From NCBI RefSeq assembly GCF_033807575.1, contig NC_084711.1:6324001-6388000 (forward strand): a stretch of DNA of 64,000 bases. Direction: 5' to 3'. The DNA is from Cydia pomonella. Lineage: Eukaryota; Arthropoda; Insecta; Lepidoptera; Tortricidae. The translations under genes and the position numbers were made by a program. The notes beneath the pieces are model-generated. The model was not told where the DNA came from, made no database searches, and saw nothing but the letters and a program-made list of their open reading frames with translations. Positions 12,697 through 25,257 of the stretch are shown here, piece after piece (within the stretch, counting starts at the first letter, position 1; the number at the start of each line of letters is the position of its first letter).

Positions 12697-15600
12697 CATA
12701 CCACTACTACTGTACACTTAATAAATTTCAACAATATTTTCGTCTAAGCTATGCATAGCTAGGTGCTATGCTAGGTTTTTAATTTAGTCTGATGATGAGT
12801 ACGTTGTCCTTTGATTATGCTATTTATATATTGCAAAAGCTCGTATATGATTACCGCATACGAGAATAGCCCGATGTAAATCCATTATTTTATATAAGAT
12901 CACGATAACTATGAATATATTTAGTATCTGTGTCCAAGTTCAACGCAAATTTCGTGTATTATGATTACATAAAGACACAGCCAAAATCCTGCCACCTACC
13001 TAATAAATACGAAAGCACGCCGCTCGCTTACATATTTATTGCCATTGAAAATCCAGTTCTGAAAATGTATTCGGGCGTACGGTGCGGAGCATGTTTCCTT
13101 GTCGCATTAGGCATAAGTAGTGCTCTTTCCTCACCCTATTAACTGTGATATATGCGACAATTCTTTTTCCAAATCCTGGAAACAGAAGGGAAGCGGTGTC
13201 ATATCGCGCGCGCCACTTACCATCGACGAGCGTGCGACGCGCTAATTCTCCGCTGATAAATGAATGTCTTTGAATATGCGAATGGGATATTTTCAGGTGA
13301 TTCGTAAGACACTTCTAAAATGTAGGGAGAAATGTAGGGAGGTTTTGCAGGAGATATTTGAGAAGTGCTCCTGCTCCAAATAGCCATTATAGTGGAAACC
13401 CTTTCTTAGCTACTAGTTACACAATTCTCACACCTACACTATTTTATTTCTTAATGTAATAAACCTTACAATTTTTTAGTAAAATAACATATGAAAGCAT
13501 TCAAAGTGCAAATTAAGAGTCTTATAATCCTTAAGCCTCAGGTGCCGGTGTTGATATTAAGAAGGCTTTGATTTACACATTTGGATAAATATAGAGACAC
13601 ACCAGGGAAGTTTGTGTACATACGGAGCAACCCCGCAGGCGATTTGCGAAAAACCTTTACGCAATCCAGACTAATAAGAAGCGAACACGCACCGAACGCG
13701 ATTCACGTGTTCAGACAAAAACGATGTTCCCCCAAGATGCGTGTGATGTATGCAAAAAGGGAATTGAATAAGGTGATTTCGTTCCGCGGGGTCGCTCCCG
13801 TAGGAAAAGAATCCGCTGCGGTAATGGCGAATACAATAAATTTTCATAAACAAATTGCAATTTGATGGCGGCATATCGGCGAGGCGCGCGTGTGCGCACT
13901 CCCAATAAGGATTGATAGGGAAACAATGTTGCAACACTGATTGAATGTCAATTTGAGGTGCGGGCTGTCGCTGGAATAATTCAAGTAACGATCGCCTTAA
14001 TACCTTCTTTACTTCACACGAAAATCTTTCATCTGTTACACTCGTGCCAATACTGTGAGAGTAAGATGAGGACTTTTTTGCGTGTTCTTGACTAGAATTT
14101 TGAAAGCTTTAACGACGTGAGGATGTTCAGAACCGATTCAGCCCTGTCGCCAAATCGATTATGGATTGATTTTTTTTTATGAATGGGGAGCATTACCGAG
14201 TCGATGCACATAAGCTGTAATATATGGCAAAATAATATTCTAGTTAACAAAATGTTGCGGGCAGTAACACTTTTTTTCTTTACGTTACATGACTGTTACA
14301 TTATATATAGGTATAGTGTATGTGGACTTATCAGAAGAAGTGATTTACCGAAAGCATTAATTCTTCCGAAAATGTTAATATTATATTATTCTGTATTAAA
14401 TGTTAATATTAATATTATAATATTCTGGCATGCTTCCGGACGCACATGTAGATGATTTTTATGCTATTATGCGCAAAAAGAATGCATCAGTCGTACACCG
14501 TATACGCGGTAGCACCAACGGGATCCTGAAAATGATAGCCGAGCGAGCGGTTTGATTCTGGTATTTTGGGACGATTTATCGAATGGCAAGTTCACAAACG
14601 TGCAGTTCGGTGGATCGGCCAAAATAATCAGCAATCTAAAGTGTGTAATTTTCCTAATTTTTGTCTGAGATAAAAAAAATGTACATATATATATTTTAAT
14701 ATGACACAAACGATTTTTTGCCACTGAAGAGTTTTGCCATAAATTATTAATATTGCAGGCAATTAAAGAAGATAAGTATAGTATAGTAGTTATACAAAAA
14801 ATAATTGAGAAAAACCCTTTTGCAGACTTCAATTTTGATCAAAATAAATTCAAATACAATGTATCTGGTAAGAGGTAAACGTCAAACGTCACGTTAATTA
14901 TACATCATTAAAGCAACACATAAAAGCTTATAATGCAAAAAAAAAACTGTATTCAACTTACGAAAATAATTTGCTCATATTACCTATATCTGTATACCCA
15001 TACTTACCAATGATTCTCTCATCTCTTAATTCCTAACTACCTACAGTTTTATAGCACCTTAGTTTCCTTAACCGCACCTCCTAACCGAAAATCAGTATTC
15101 ATAAAGACTATAGATGATTTCGAAGTGTCGCACACGCCTGTCGCGGCACTTACGGGGGAGTGCCGGCGGTTTGACTTGCAAAGCAGCCTGGAGATTTTTC
15201 AGGGGCGTAATGACTGCTTGATGTGTTTCAGCTCGCACGGTATGGAGACAGTTTTAAAGTTTAGAAAAGTGTTAGTTTAAATTATGAAATATAAAAAGTA
15301 GGTCAAGTACCCATAACAAAACACATTATCTTCAAAATATTTTCCTTTAGCTTTGATACAAACAAACGAAAACTTTTGTTAAAGCTCGCGGTTGTTTTAT
15401 GCGATTTACGCGCGATTACAGCGCTTAACACTGCGTTTACTGCTTAAAACAATGTATAATGATTAGATTACCTCATGTACGTAAAATGGGTGTGCGGCTG
15501 ACGCATCGCATTTAACGTTGCGTTTATCGCATAAAACAATCGTGCGCTTAAACTTATCAAAGTTATCAATAATATGCTGCAGTAAATAAAAGTTTTTATG

Positions 15601-17422
15601 ACATATCTCACAGAGTATATATCACAGAGGTAAATTTCAGTGACCTTAAAATATGCCTTCTGCAAGGAAATAAATAAACTCATTAATTATAGGCAACATT
15701 CCTATTTCTTACATGTCATTGTATTGTGTAAGTGCCTAACTTTACAAGTGACGTAACGTATTCCTACTTACATCACATAAACCCAGGATCTTCATTAAAC
15801 ATTCAAATAACATTTCCTCACATGAGTAGGAAACGGGATTGTCACAATCCGCATTGTTTCAGATGTCATAACGCGGCCCTTTGACTCGGTATTTCCATAC
15901 ATAGCGATATCACAAAACGGTGTCATAAAGGCGTCTCCACACTTGGGTAGCTCGTAGGCGCGTCACCTTTGATGCGCGTATGATTGCCCGCGCCCGCGAC
16001 ACATTGGATCTATATTGTTGTCTTTTTCAAGTTTCGTAATAAGGGATGAGGGTGTATTAAAGCCTTTTATCCGGCTCGTCACGCCGGCACGTGGGGTCGG
16101 GAAGGGGTTTAAGGTGTGCAAACATTAGCTCTTTTACATTTTTGCAATTTCATCGACGACGGCTGACGGCTGTTTGCCGTGGCTTAAGTTTTCCAGAAGC
16201 GGGCTGAGGGCTCGACTTCAACTCCGAAAGGGTTCGGGTGAGTAAACGAGTTTTTGTTTCGTTTACAGTTTTAAGGCAGGTGATGAGTGTGTCGTGGGCG
16301 TTCCCCTCGACCCACATACGAAAGGTGTTTTTAATTCCTTACGAGTGATTAATGAATATTCTCAGTCGTTACTAGCAGCTTCACGTTAAATAAAAATTGG
16401 AGTAACATATTAATTTCACTAACACAGTGCGATACCGAAAATCCTCTACAACTTCAAATCCCTTCCCGAATTAAAGCTCATATTAAGCCACAGCCAGGCC
16501 CGCGGCCAAATCTCTCTGCTTGCAAATCTTGGCTGCATTCTCAAACATTCCAGAAGATGTAGCTCGGATTAAACGAGCCACTATATCCAACGATTACAGC
16601 GGCACTTCAGGTAAGACTGCATATTTCAAGAGCGAGACAATATTAACCGCGGAGCTCGGGCGGAAAACGAGACCGTTTTTGGTGCCTAATTTACAATGCC
16701 TGTAATGTGAGGGAGCAGGTTCACATTTAGGTGCTCGCTGCTGGTAATGAACTAAACGGTGTGCAAATATGTGTGGGAGAATAATGCGGCTGTTTATTAA
16801 TGTGCAGGTGAAAATAAACCAACACATCATGAAAGACATTAATGGAACCATTTTTTGCCAGACGAGTTAAATCTTGTTACCTACCTATTCATTCTTCAAG
16901 ACGTTCTATGAATTTTCCTTTACACTCCTTGCTTCCTAAATTTACCACAGATAAGCATAAATGAACGGGACGACAAAGCGCCGCTGTTAATTGTCGTGAA
17001 AGAAGCAAGACGCCGCGGGCGACCAGCGCTGCACTTGCTCGTAACTCATGCGTAATCTCGTGCAGTTCCGTAAATTGCATATTGCGCTTCATTAGATCTC
17101 TTAGAGAGGGATTTATTGTATATAGGATCAAGAAGAGACGCTAATTAGGCATAATATTCATTTGCAGGAGAAAAATGCTCAAAAATACGTGGAAGACTAG
17201 ATACACATATATAACGTTGAATCAAAAACACAAGTCAAAATATTTAATAAAAATAATTTGATTTGTTCCCTAAGTAGTTGTAGTAAGTTTATTTTTAAAT
17301 TTATTGTAGGAATTCCAGTTAAAATAGTGAGCAATGTCACGTTGTTCAATCAATGATTTATGGTTCAATGTCGTCCTTTTGATTGATCTGTTCTGTTCTG
17401 TTTCTGTTTGACCCAATGGTTG
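12697..17422. other. Non-coding DNA, mixed composition
   Basis: No recognisable gene. The minus-strand frame at 14467-14832 and overlapping frames at 13581-13937 show no known domain. GC-richer patches occur at 13180-13260, 13610-13950, 15120-15240, 15940-16330 and 16480-16700. A good splice-donor sequence (CAG|GTAAG) lies at 16608-16615 after a short open stretch (16487-16610), which is too weak to call an exon. No repeat family of this window is present. Confidence 0.4.
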
Positions 17423-17503
17423 ACTGATAGAGAATGCCTTAAGGCATTATCAGTCCGCCATTTGTACAATTTTATATCATGCAATAAAGTTTATATAAAT
17501 AAA
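17423..17503 (+). mobile_element. 3' tail of a truncated non-LTR retroposon
   Basis: GACTGATAGAGAATGCCTTA is followed by AAGGCATTATCAGTCCGCC, TTTGTAC, GCAATAAAGTTTATATAA and a short AAAT-type tail. The same tail occurs inverted at 55199-55275 (GGCGGAC, then GTACAAA, then TGCACAATAAAG in the element sense). An AATAAA signal with a simple-sequence tail is typical of LINE or SINE 3' ends, and I recognise this tail from lepidopteran sequences. Nothing of the body remains. Confidence 0.65.
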
Positions 17504-20257
17504 TCTGTATATAAATATTGTTTTCATCTACCTACTGTAGTGTGTACCTACCTAATCAAACAAGATTTCTAATTAGATGACATCGATATTGGTGACGGAT
17601 TTGTGATGAAGTTTGGGTTTGGTGTGGTTCCAGAGTAGATTATCATATTAGCGAGCAATGATGTACGCGTACAAGATAGCAATTAAGTGCAAAAGACGCA
17701 CGTACATAATGGTAGATTGTCATAGCGACTTCGTTTTATAGAGCTCGTTAAATTATCGCCTGAAAGGGGTAAGACGCCGCGGGCTCGCGGCTGAGTCTGA
17801 ATCATAACTCATAAGTAATCTGAGACTGCATTCGGCTACCAGTGATATGAACGTGGAATGTTACTTGCTTTAATTGTTTGGTGGTGCGTCCGATTAGGAG
17901 AGAGAATTAAAGAACTGTGAAAAACATATACAAAAAGGTGAAGAAATATTCATTTCAAATTCTTGGAGCTGATTGCTATTGCTATTTCAAGCAATACATC
18001 TAGTTTTAGCTTATTTCGACATCGAAGGACAAGGTATACGTTGCTCAAGATACACGATTTGGGTAAGTATGTCAAGTGGTTATAGCCACACATTGATAGA
18101 GTGATAATTTTACGGTTACCATAATAAAAGTCGATAGATATTTTACGGAACATTAATGCTCCATTATTCAACTTTATATCAAAACAAATGCCGTCATTAA
18201 CGCACCTACCTCGTATTTAACACATTATTCTAAAAGCACGTGAAGCACGAAGCCCCTGAAATTACATTCGAAACAGTGCTCTTTACCAACTTTCCCATAA
18301 GAGCCCATTATTTACGAAGCCACCGTACCATTAAGATTCTCCACATATCTTCGAAAGGCGCGTTATGGTAATTACGGGTCGCCATTTTATCTTGCAACTC
18401 TTCGCGATTAGAACTCGCGTGCTCTCGCTCGGGTGCACGTAGAAATAACAAGTCCGCGAACTTGCTTCGTTTCTGGGTTCAGAAATTAATTCGGATGGAA
18501 GATATCGGGCGGCGCGATAGCGGGTCTTCCACGCCATTTATTGCTCGTGTGGTGCGCCGAACGCCGAACGCCGAACCGCGTATCGGTGAAGGGGTAAAGA
18601 ATATCAAGATGTAACGAGCACAGGCCGGAAGGCTCGCAAATGAGCTCCTCGACTTATCTGCGTTAATGTGGGCGAGGGTTAATTTCGTCTTACATGAGCA
18701 ATTTGGAGATACCGTTCGTTCCGAACTCGCATTCGTGTTGCTACACGGCTGTAATTGTATCTGTTTCGTGCTACGTGTTTCATATACATTAACCCTTTAA
18801 ATATTCGTTAAGATTTCGTCTAGACAAAAGGAAAATATGGTTGTCTGAGGAGTAAAACGAACGCTAGCGTGTAAACATGGAAGGATGGTGAGCAAATACG
18901 AGCGGTGTATTAGGAAATGAAATTAACTCTCGCAATCTCGTCATTGAATGTGTTTTCTAATGGAGCTCGAGCTGCGTTTAATAGACAATGCTAATGTATT
19001 CTCCTGCAGGCAGTCAGGAGCGCTATTGATAATATGAGAGCTGTTCACTCGAGAATTGTGGTCGATATGCTGCTACTAAAACAGAACTAGTTAGAAATGT
19101 CTATTGTACTTTTGGAAATTGCTTTCCAATAGCGGTTTATAATAAAATTACAATATTTCGCGTTTTTACCCGATTGAATAAAACATAAACGTTATTCAGT
19201 TTTATGCATATAGATGAGAATTCCCACGGTAAAATATTGAAGAAATCGGCAGAAGTTGAGCTCATGTAAAATGCAGCGAGCGGCCGGGATGCGGCAAACT
19301 GCATATTTTGTGAAGCCGCTTTGGCCAAGTTCGAGCGTGCTTTACCTAATACTAGATTGTACCTATAGAATCATGTGCAAAATGTAACTACGTACAACAT
19401 TATGTAATTTAACATAATACCCTTAACAAGGGTACAGATATTATAAAACTTACATGCTATCCGACTTAGGTACCTAAAAGAAACTACATTTCGAAATATT
19501 GTATTAAAAACAGGCCGTTATCGATTTTAGTCGCAAAAATGTCAAATTGATAGATAAATTCGATGAAATTGTAGACCTTTTGTTATCTATAAGAAATAAC
19601 AAGTAGTGATTTCTATTAGCACGTCTTGTTATCTTTCTTTTTAATAATTCAGTTTTCTGAAAACAGACTCACTTATTTGGTAATGATTTTTTTTCTGATG
19701 GACGTTTAAGTAAACGCGCGTAAAGCACTGATTGTCGATCTTAAATATTTGTAAATTTCGTAAAGTTTGGACTGCTAAAAATAGTAATTTGGTATTACAC
19801 ATATCCTGTACTTCAACTTTAATAAACTACATTTTTGTTATTATCAATTTAAAGTAGTGTAAATGAAAATTAGACGAAATCAATTTTCTCCAGAATTTAC
19901 TTCATAATAAGTGACAATTTCTCTGAAAATCGACTTAGTTTATATGTAATTTTGATACTTAAACAATCTGCAACATTTGCTGAAACTGTTCTTATACATC
20001 ATTTTTTATAATTTACCACCATAATTTTTTGATGGCTTTTTAAAAAACTGTCCCTTTTCGTCACATATTACCGGGAACGCACGTTTGCGACCTCATTATT
20101 AAAAGGCAAGATGAGAAGACGTACTAATAGAAACCAATACTTGTTATTTAGATATTAGGTAACAAAAGGTGTACAACGGTTCCAACGACTAAATCTATCA
20201 ATTTCACATTTTTGCTCATAAATTGTTACCGGGCTCTTAATACAATGCCGATAAACC
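17504..20257. other. Non-coding DNA with a GC-richer block at 18300-19100
   Basis: A block near 17763-17850 partly repeats a motif at 17008-17065 (AGACGCCGCGGG then AACTCAT and GTAATCT). The 18300-19100 block is repeat-poor and contains a small CCGAACG triplication (18557-18578). The rest is AT-rich. I see no gene. Confidence 0.4.
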
Positions 20258-20515
20258 GTGGTACCAAACCAGGACGTTCCGATATACCAAGACATATGGC
20301 AAACCTTTTGTTTTTTAAGAGGGGAAATGCTCATCGCATACCACCGAGGCGCGGGGACGGGCCTGGGATGGTTATGTGGGACTCCCTATAGGCTGATGAG
20401 ATCCATGGTTTACCCACTAAAACCTCTTTGTTGCCGCCTCAGTGCTGTAGGGCGAGGTCCCAGGAACGCCGAAATACTCTTTCGCAACCTCCTCGCCAAC
20501 ATATGGCAACCCTAA
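20258..20515 (+). mobile_element. GC-rich island, possibly a non-LTR retrotransposon fragment
   Basis: A sharp GC-rich segment is open for 85 codons and bounded by AT-rich DNA. Phrases such as GGAAATGCTCATCGCATACC and a GAGGCGCGGGGACGGGCC stretch remind me of 5' regions of lepidopteran LINEs, but there is no second copy in the window and the peptide has no domain I can name. It could also be an unrelated unique segment. Confidence 0.3.
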
Positions 20516-20931
20516 TGTAACTTGAAACAAATTAAGGCCATAAAATAAAGTAATAACCAACTAGACTAAATCTGTTACAAGTTCCATCCATGAGTCATAC
20601 ACACACTAGCCACTAAGAATTTCAAATATCAAAATTGGAACAAATTTCCCTCTACCGTCCTTCATAAAGCCGTGTCCACAAACGTTTGCGGTCGTAGGTG
20701 CGAGCTCAAAGGGCTAGTTCACACGGGCAGGTTGCGGAGTCGCGTCAAAAGGATTGACCGAAACGTGTCTAGGGCGGGATATTCAGACCGCAGTCTAGTT
20801 GTGTCGGTAACCGCTTTGGTTGCAAAACATGGTTTTATCTTTGAAGCGATAAACAATATTTAGGGGAGTAGTAAGGGGCAATTTTCATGACAACATTCGT
20901 TACTAATAGTTGTATTGATTATCGGTTTTAA
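20516..20931. other. Non-coding DNA
   Basis: AT-rich except for a GC-richer patch at 20680-20820 (CACACGGGCAGGTTGCGG). No gene recognised. Confidence 0.4.
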
Positions 20932-21010
20932 GCTTGAAACTGAATGCAAAGGGTGACTTAATTTTATATTTAATATAAAATTAAGTCACCCTTTGCATTC
21001 AGTTTCAAGC
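20932..21010. repeat. Perfect 39-bp inverted repeat with 1-nt spacer
   Basis: Positions 20932-20970 are the exact reverse complement of 20972-21010, centred on T20971. The arms begin GCTTGAAACTGAATGCAAAG. Flanking bases are not complementary, so the symmetry stops abruptly at both ends. Such a structure can extrude as a cruciform or, if transcribed, form a long hairpin. It shows no similarity to the MITE families in the window. Confidence 0.97.
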
Positions 21011-22456
21011 GTAATACGCAGCAAAATCTTGACCATTACTTACGAACCTTGACGCGATTGAAGACAATTGCATGCGGCCGGTCTATTAGGTACTAACTAA
21101 AACATAAACAATTTGTTATTCGTAATATAAAGGTGATTTTTCATGGATGGAGTAGAAACAGCTTAAATTCAATTATTAAACTGTAAACACTCAAGCACTC
21201 GCCACTAGACAGCAAGCAAAAGGCAGCAAACTGAGCTGTTTACGTGAGGGCCGACTGCAAACACTGTAAACGCCTTTGCCTCCTGTTTATACTGGACAGT
21301 CACGGCTGCCGTGTACAATTAGCCACCAACGTCTCACCTGTATACCAACTTAATATCTGCAACTGCACAAATGCAATCGCATTCAACTTTGTACTGTAAG
21401 GGCACGTCTTAAGAGACACATAGTTTTAGAAAGATTGTAAATATAGAATGGCAGAATGGCGTCGAAACGTGCATGTGGCCTTTTGAGAGCACTGTTAAGA
21501 ACCTAGGTAGCTGTATTTGGGATTGTTGGATTTTAATGACGTTTACGATACGACCTCTGCTAATTATTGTTTTGGTTTCAGCATAGAATATGAGCAGTGT
21601 AGCCAGTGTGTTCACTGTAGTAAATATTATGTAAACTGTTAAAACACACATTTTACCCAATTCGTATTGAAGCTGCATGAAGTATATCAGAAGTTGGATA
21701 ATCCAAATAAAGCCCATTCACAAGCCAAGCTTCACATTTTCCTACTCGGCGCTAAGCCCTCTCCATCGCACGGTGTTGACTCGCTGAAATGACACGAGCT
21801 CTTGACTCGACATGATCATAATGCCGACCGACCCAACCCTTCTGCATCCATCCGGCAACAAATCTTGCCGAGCGTTCGGCATCTTTATAACTCGAGTAGA
21901 ACGATCCTTTAACCCAACGTAATGGGTAGGTTTACTGGGAGGACCGTCGTAAAGTGCCCCGGTAGTCCCCACTACTAGGGGCCCTTGGAAATTTCACGAA
22001 CTATTTGCCCTGCTGCCCCCGCTCAGCTTTTTTGCAGAGGTTTATTGTCCGGATTTTCCGCTCACCTTTATCGTTATTGTGTCCGCTTGACTTCATAAAG
22101 GACCGCCGCACTATTAAGACCTCATAACCGTGGGAAAATGTTGAACACTTGAGGTTCTAAGATTTTCCAAGTTCTCTCACGTTGTTGGAGTTAAGGACTC
22201 TTTGTTGAGTGAGTCTTTCATTGTCGAAGAATTTTATGATGTAGTATAAGATCAATATGGAAAAAAGAAAACTTCATACAATATTATAAAAGTAATTTAG
22301 AAATAATCCCATATTATTTAATAAACCATGATAAGTTCAACCCACCTTTAACAGTTTGAATAGTTAATGCTGTTACTAAAACCCCTAGGAGCTTATCTCA
22401 CGCGGCGCTTCTGCACCTTCTAAGCACGCTCATTCTACCTGCGAGTACTTACTGTC
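21011..22456. other. Non-coding DNA
   Basis: No gene recognised. The frame at 21409-21717 (minus) is hydrophobic and AT-driven. The one at 21742-21972 (minus) lies in a GC-richer block and has no known domain. Confidence 0.4.
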
Positions 22457-22618
22457 AGGCCATTCGAACGTACACTGACATCAAAATAATATTTGAATCA
22501 TGTTATCTAGTTATCATGCATTTCGCTCATACTTGTCTGTACATGCGAGCGAGACGCACGATACCTAATAACATAATTGAAATATCATTCTGATATCAGT
22601 GTACGTTCGAATTAGCCT
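22457..22618. repeat. MITE family C, copy 1 (about 162 bp)
   Basis: The left end AGGCCATTCGAACGTACACTG pairs with the right end, whose complement reads AGGCTAATTCGAACGTACACTG; pairing continues through GATATCA. The middle holds GCGAGCGAGACGCACGATA, also present in the copy at 47350-47470. There is no coding capacity, so it is a non-autonomous DNA transposon remnant. Confidence 0.85.
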
Positions 22619-25169
22619 GCTAGTAGTTATGTGCTAAGGTGACAAACATCATTATCTGACAATTAGTATTCTTACCGAGGTCAAAACTGCACGCAGAGTT
22701 TAATTTATACGCATTTGATCTGTAAAAAGTGCAATTATCCATCATATAACCCTTCGCACTATTTTCACGGCAACTACACGCATCGCGAACTACAAATCGG
22801 TCAGCCCCGGGCCACGGGCCGAATTACGCTGGCCTGTGAAAAATGAACGCCACCTGTGGCGCGTAATCGTATGCGTTTATCCCTGCGGGCGTGCAGGCGT
22901 GTGTCCTCTTCACAGATGTCAGAACATGTTAGAACTAGACGAGGCTGGATTTTTAAAATTATGTGTGGGTAATAATAAAATATACTCCCGAGAACAATTT
23001 GAGTTATTACAGTGAATAATATTTTATTGTATTTAATAGCTTGAACAAATAACTAATATTTTTTGGTCAGTACATATGTACTTATGTCAGACTATGTACC
23101 TACTTACTAGTAATATGATTCTAGAATGTATTATTTGTCCGTCAATTGTGGTTGGAGCAACCAGAACGATGCTGACCGGCTTTATGTGACTAATACAAAA
23201 TAAGTGAGTTGACAATGACTATAAATACTCAAAAGTCAATTAGTCACTAGTATAGATAGTCTGGTCACTAAAAAAACCTTCACATAATACTCGTACAGTA
23301 ATTGTATCCACGCCATACTAGCTGTAAACAAAAGTAGACTTATGTTGGGACACCGACTGTACATTGTCAGGTACGAAAATTGTGCGTACATCGTTTCCAG
23401 TGTACATTTTGACATCTACGCTCCGCGTCCATGCAGTCAATTCCACGCCGATATAGGCGATTCCGCGCCATTCCGCACTCGCCAATTATCATCCGCGTGT
23501 CCACTCAGCGGCCCACGCCGATACACCGACACATTGCTGGCTTTCAACCCTTATACCATTGACAATAAGGCTATTATTGCTTGCCAAGCAGCACAGATAT
23601 GTTGGTGGGCCTGAAGCCGATACAGCGCTCAATTAACACGCTTGGCGCATCACACCGCACCAAGCCCATCGGCCGATTTATTGACTGGAAATTTCCGTCC
23701 GGTTTTTTAATCGGATTTCCCTTTTTTATGTAGATAAATAGCACGTATGGCCTAATTGACTTCAAATTCTTCAAAGCAAGAATAAAATCTTAAACCTAAT
23801 TTTATGTAGGATTCGAATCCTAGTTGAAAGCTTATAAGGAGACCAAAAGTATTTATTTGTTGTGTAAGGAAGTAAATATTCTTTATTGCACCAATAATAT
23901 TATAATAATAATTATTATACATTTTACATACATGTAAACTACAAATCATTTTTAAAGGAAAATAGAACCAGGTAACAACAGGCAGTCTTATCCCTAAAAA
24001 GCACTCTTCCAACCTTTACAAACAGGTAGTGCAAGGAGCTATGTAAATATGGTGTATTGTTGAGTATTTGAATACTTTTCTACTATAGTGCGTATCATGA
24101 TTTTCTGTTTTTCTGCATTTTGCAGAATGTCAACACATGACGAGTTTTTTTACTATGCTTAAACACGTTTGACGTGCGTTTGAAGAAATGCAACCATTTT
24201 TCTAAACATATTAATATTCTTTACCAAATCGGAGCATATAGTATTCCGTTCACAGAGGAGGGGCTAAAATAATTATTGCTCGCTTGACAAATTGCCGCAA
24301 AGCCTACATGTCGTTGGAACAATTTGATACAATTTTCACCGCGTTTCCTCGCACGGGCCACATTTGCATATATGCGGGGGCTTATGCAAATATTTTTTTA
24401 CCTTGTTTACCCTACGGAAGGAAACAGCGGGTGCGCATTTTAAAAAGATTTACGCGCTTTGTCGGATCATTAAGTGCGGAACTAATTTGCTTACCTTTGA
24501 AATGTGCTGCTTTGTTCCGGCTATTACTGCCACCGGTCCCGTTACGTGATATGCGCATTTTGTCACTTGTTGGTTTTTCCCTTCGTCGGTCACTTTGCAT
24601 TTGAGTGGGGACTTCTGCGTTAATTAGCTGTATTAACGAACACTTTTACATCCATTAATTTATTGTTCTATCTATACCTTTTTTTTCGGAAAATGTAAAC
24701 TTTTTTTATAAAGATTTATTGGCACTGCCAGTGGTTCATAATTACCATTTATTTGTTAATAATGACACTAAGGTAATATGGATTTGTATTGATACATCCG
24801 TGTAAATATTTTATTTAAACTTTCCCTTCAAAATAAATTTCACGGAGGCGTTTTTAATTTGCGTGCAATTTCTTGAAGGGGGCAACTTCTCAGCGATATT
24901 GAGCATGTGGGAATCGTTGAAATTAAATTTTCTTTGTTTTCGCTGAGGCTGGTTGGTGGTGGCGTTATTAAATTTCCTTGTGTTTTTTAACGGAGCCGTA
25001 TCATTAGATTGAGGGTTTCCGTCAAGAGGAAATTGTGGCGAGGGGAGCGAGCACCTAAACATATTGAAAAAATAAAATCCGAGCTACTTACACCACTGTC
25101 GTGACTTCGGCTACTCTACTTCGCACTTTATAGTGTAAGTTAGACATTTGCGCGTTTTTACGTACATAA
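22619..25169. other. Non-coding DNA
   Basis: Contains a GC-richer stretch at 23400-23700 and another at 24280-24600, where three overlapping frames on both strands are open but show no domain. No repeat family of this window is present. Possible regulatory or simply unique DNA. Confidence 0.4.
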
Positions 25170-25257
25170 TTAAACCAAATTTGTTTCAATGTAGACATAA
25201 GTCTATAAGGTTAAACCTAACAAACTGCCTACTGGCAATTAAATTTGTTTCAATGTA

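Noticed and set aside
14467..14832. 121-codon open frame on the minus strand
   Set aside because: Composition is AT-driven (many Ile, Leu, Phe, Asn), there is no domain, and its C-terminal part only reflects a GC-richer patch.
23806..23822. TAGGATTCGAATCCTA, which resembles a tRNA T-arm
   Set aside because: It is a simple palindrome; no acceptor stem, D-arm or anticodon arm can be folded around it on either strand.
24284..24604. Three overlapping frames (up to 106 codons)
   Set aside because: Open on both strands in a GC-richer patch; no domain or splice context.
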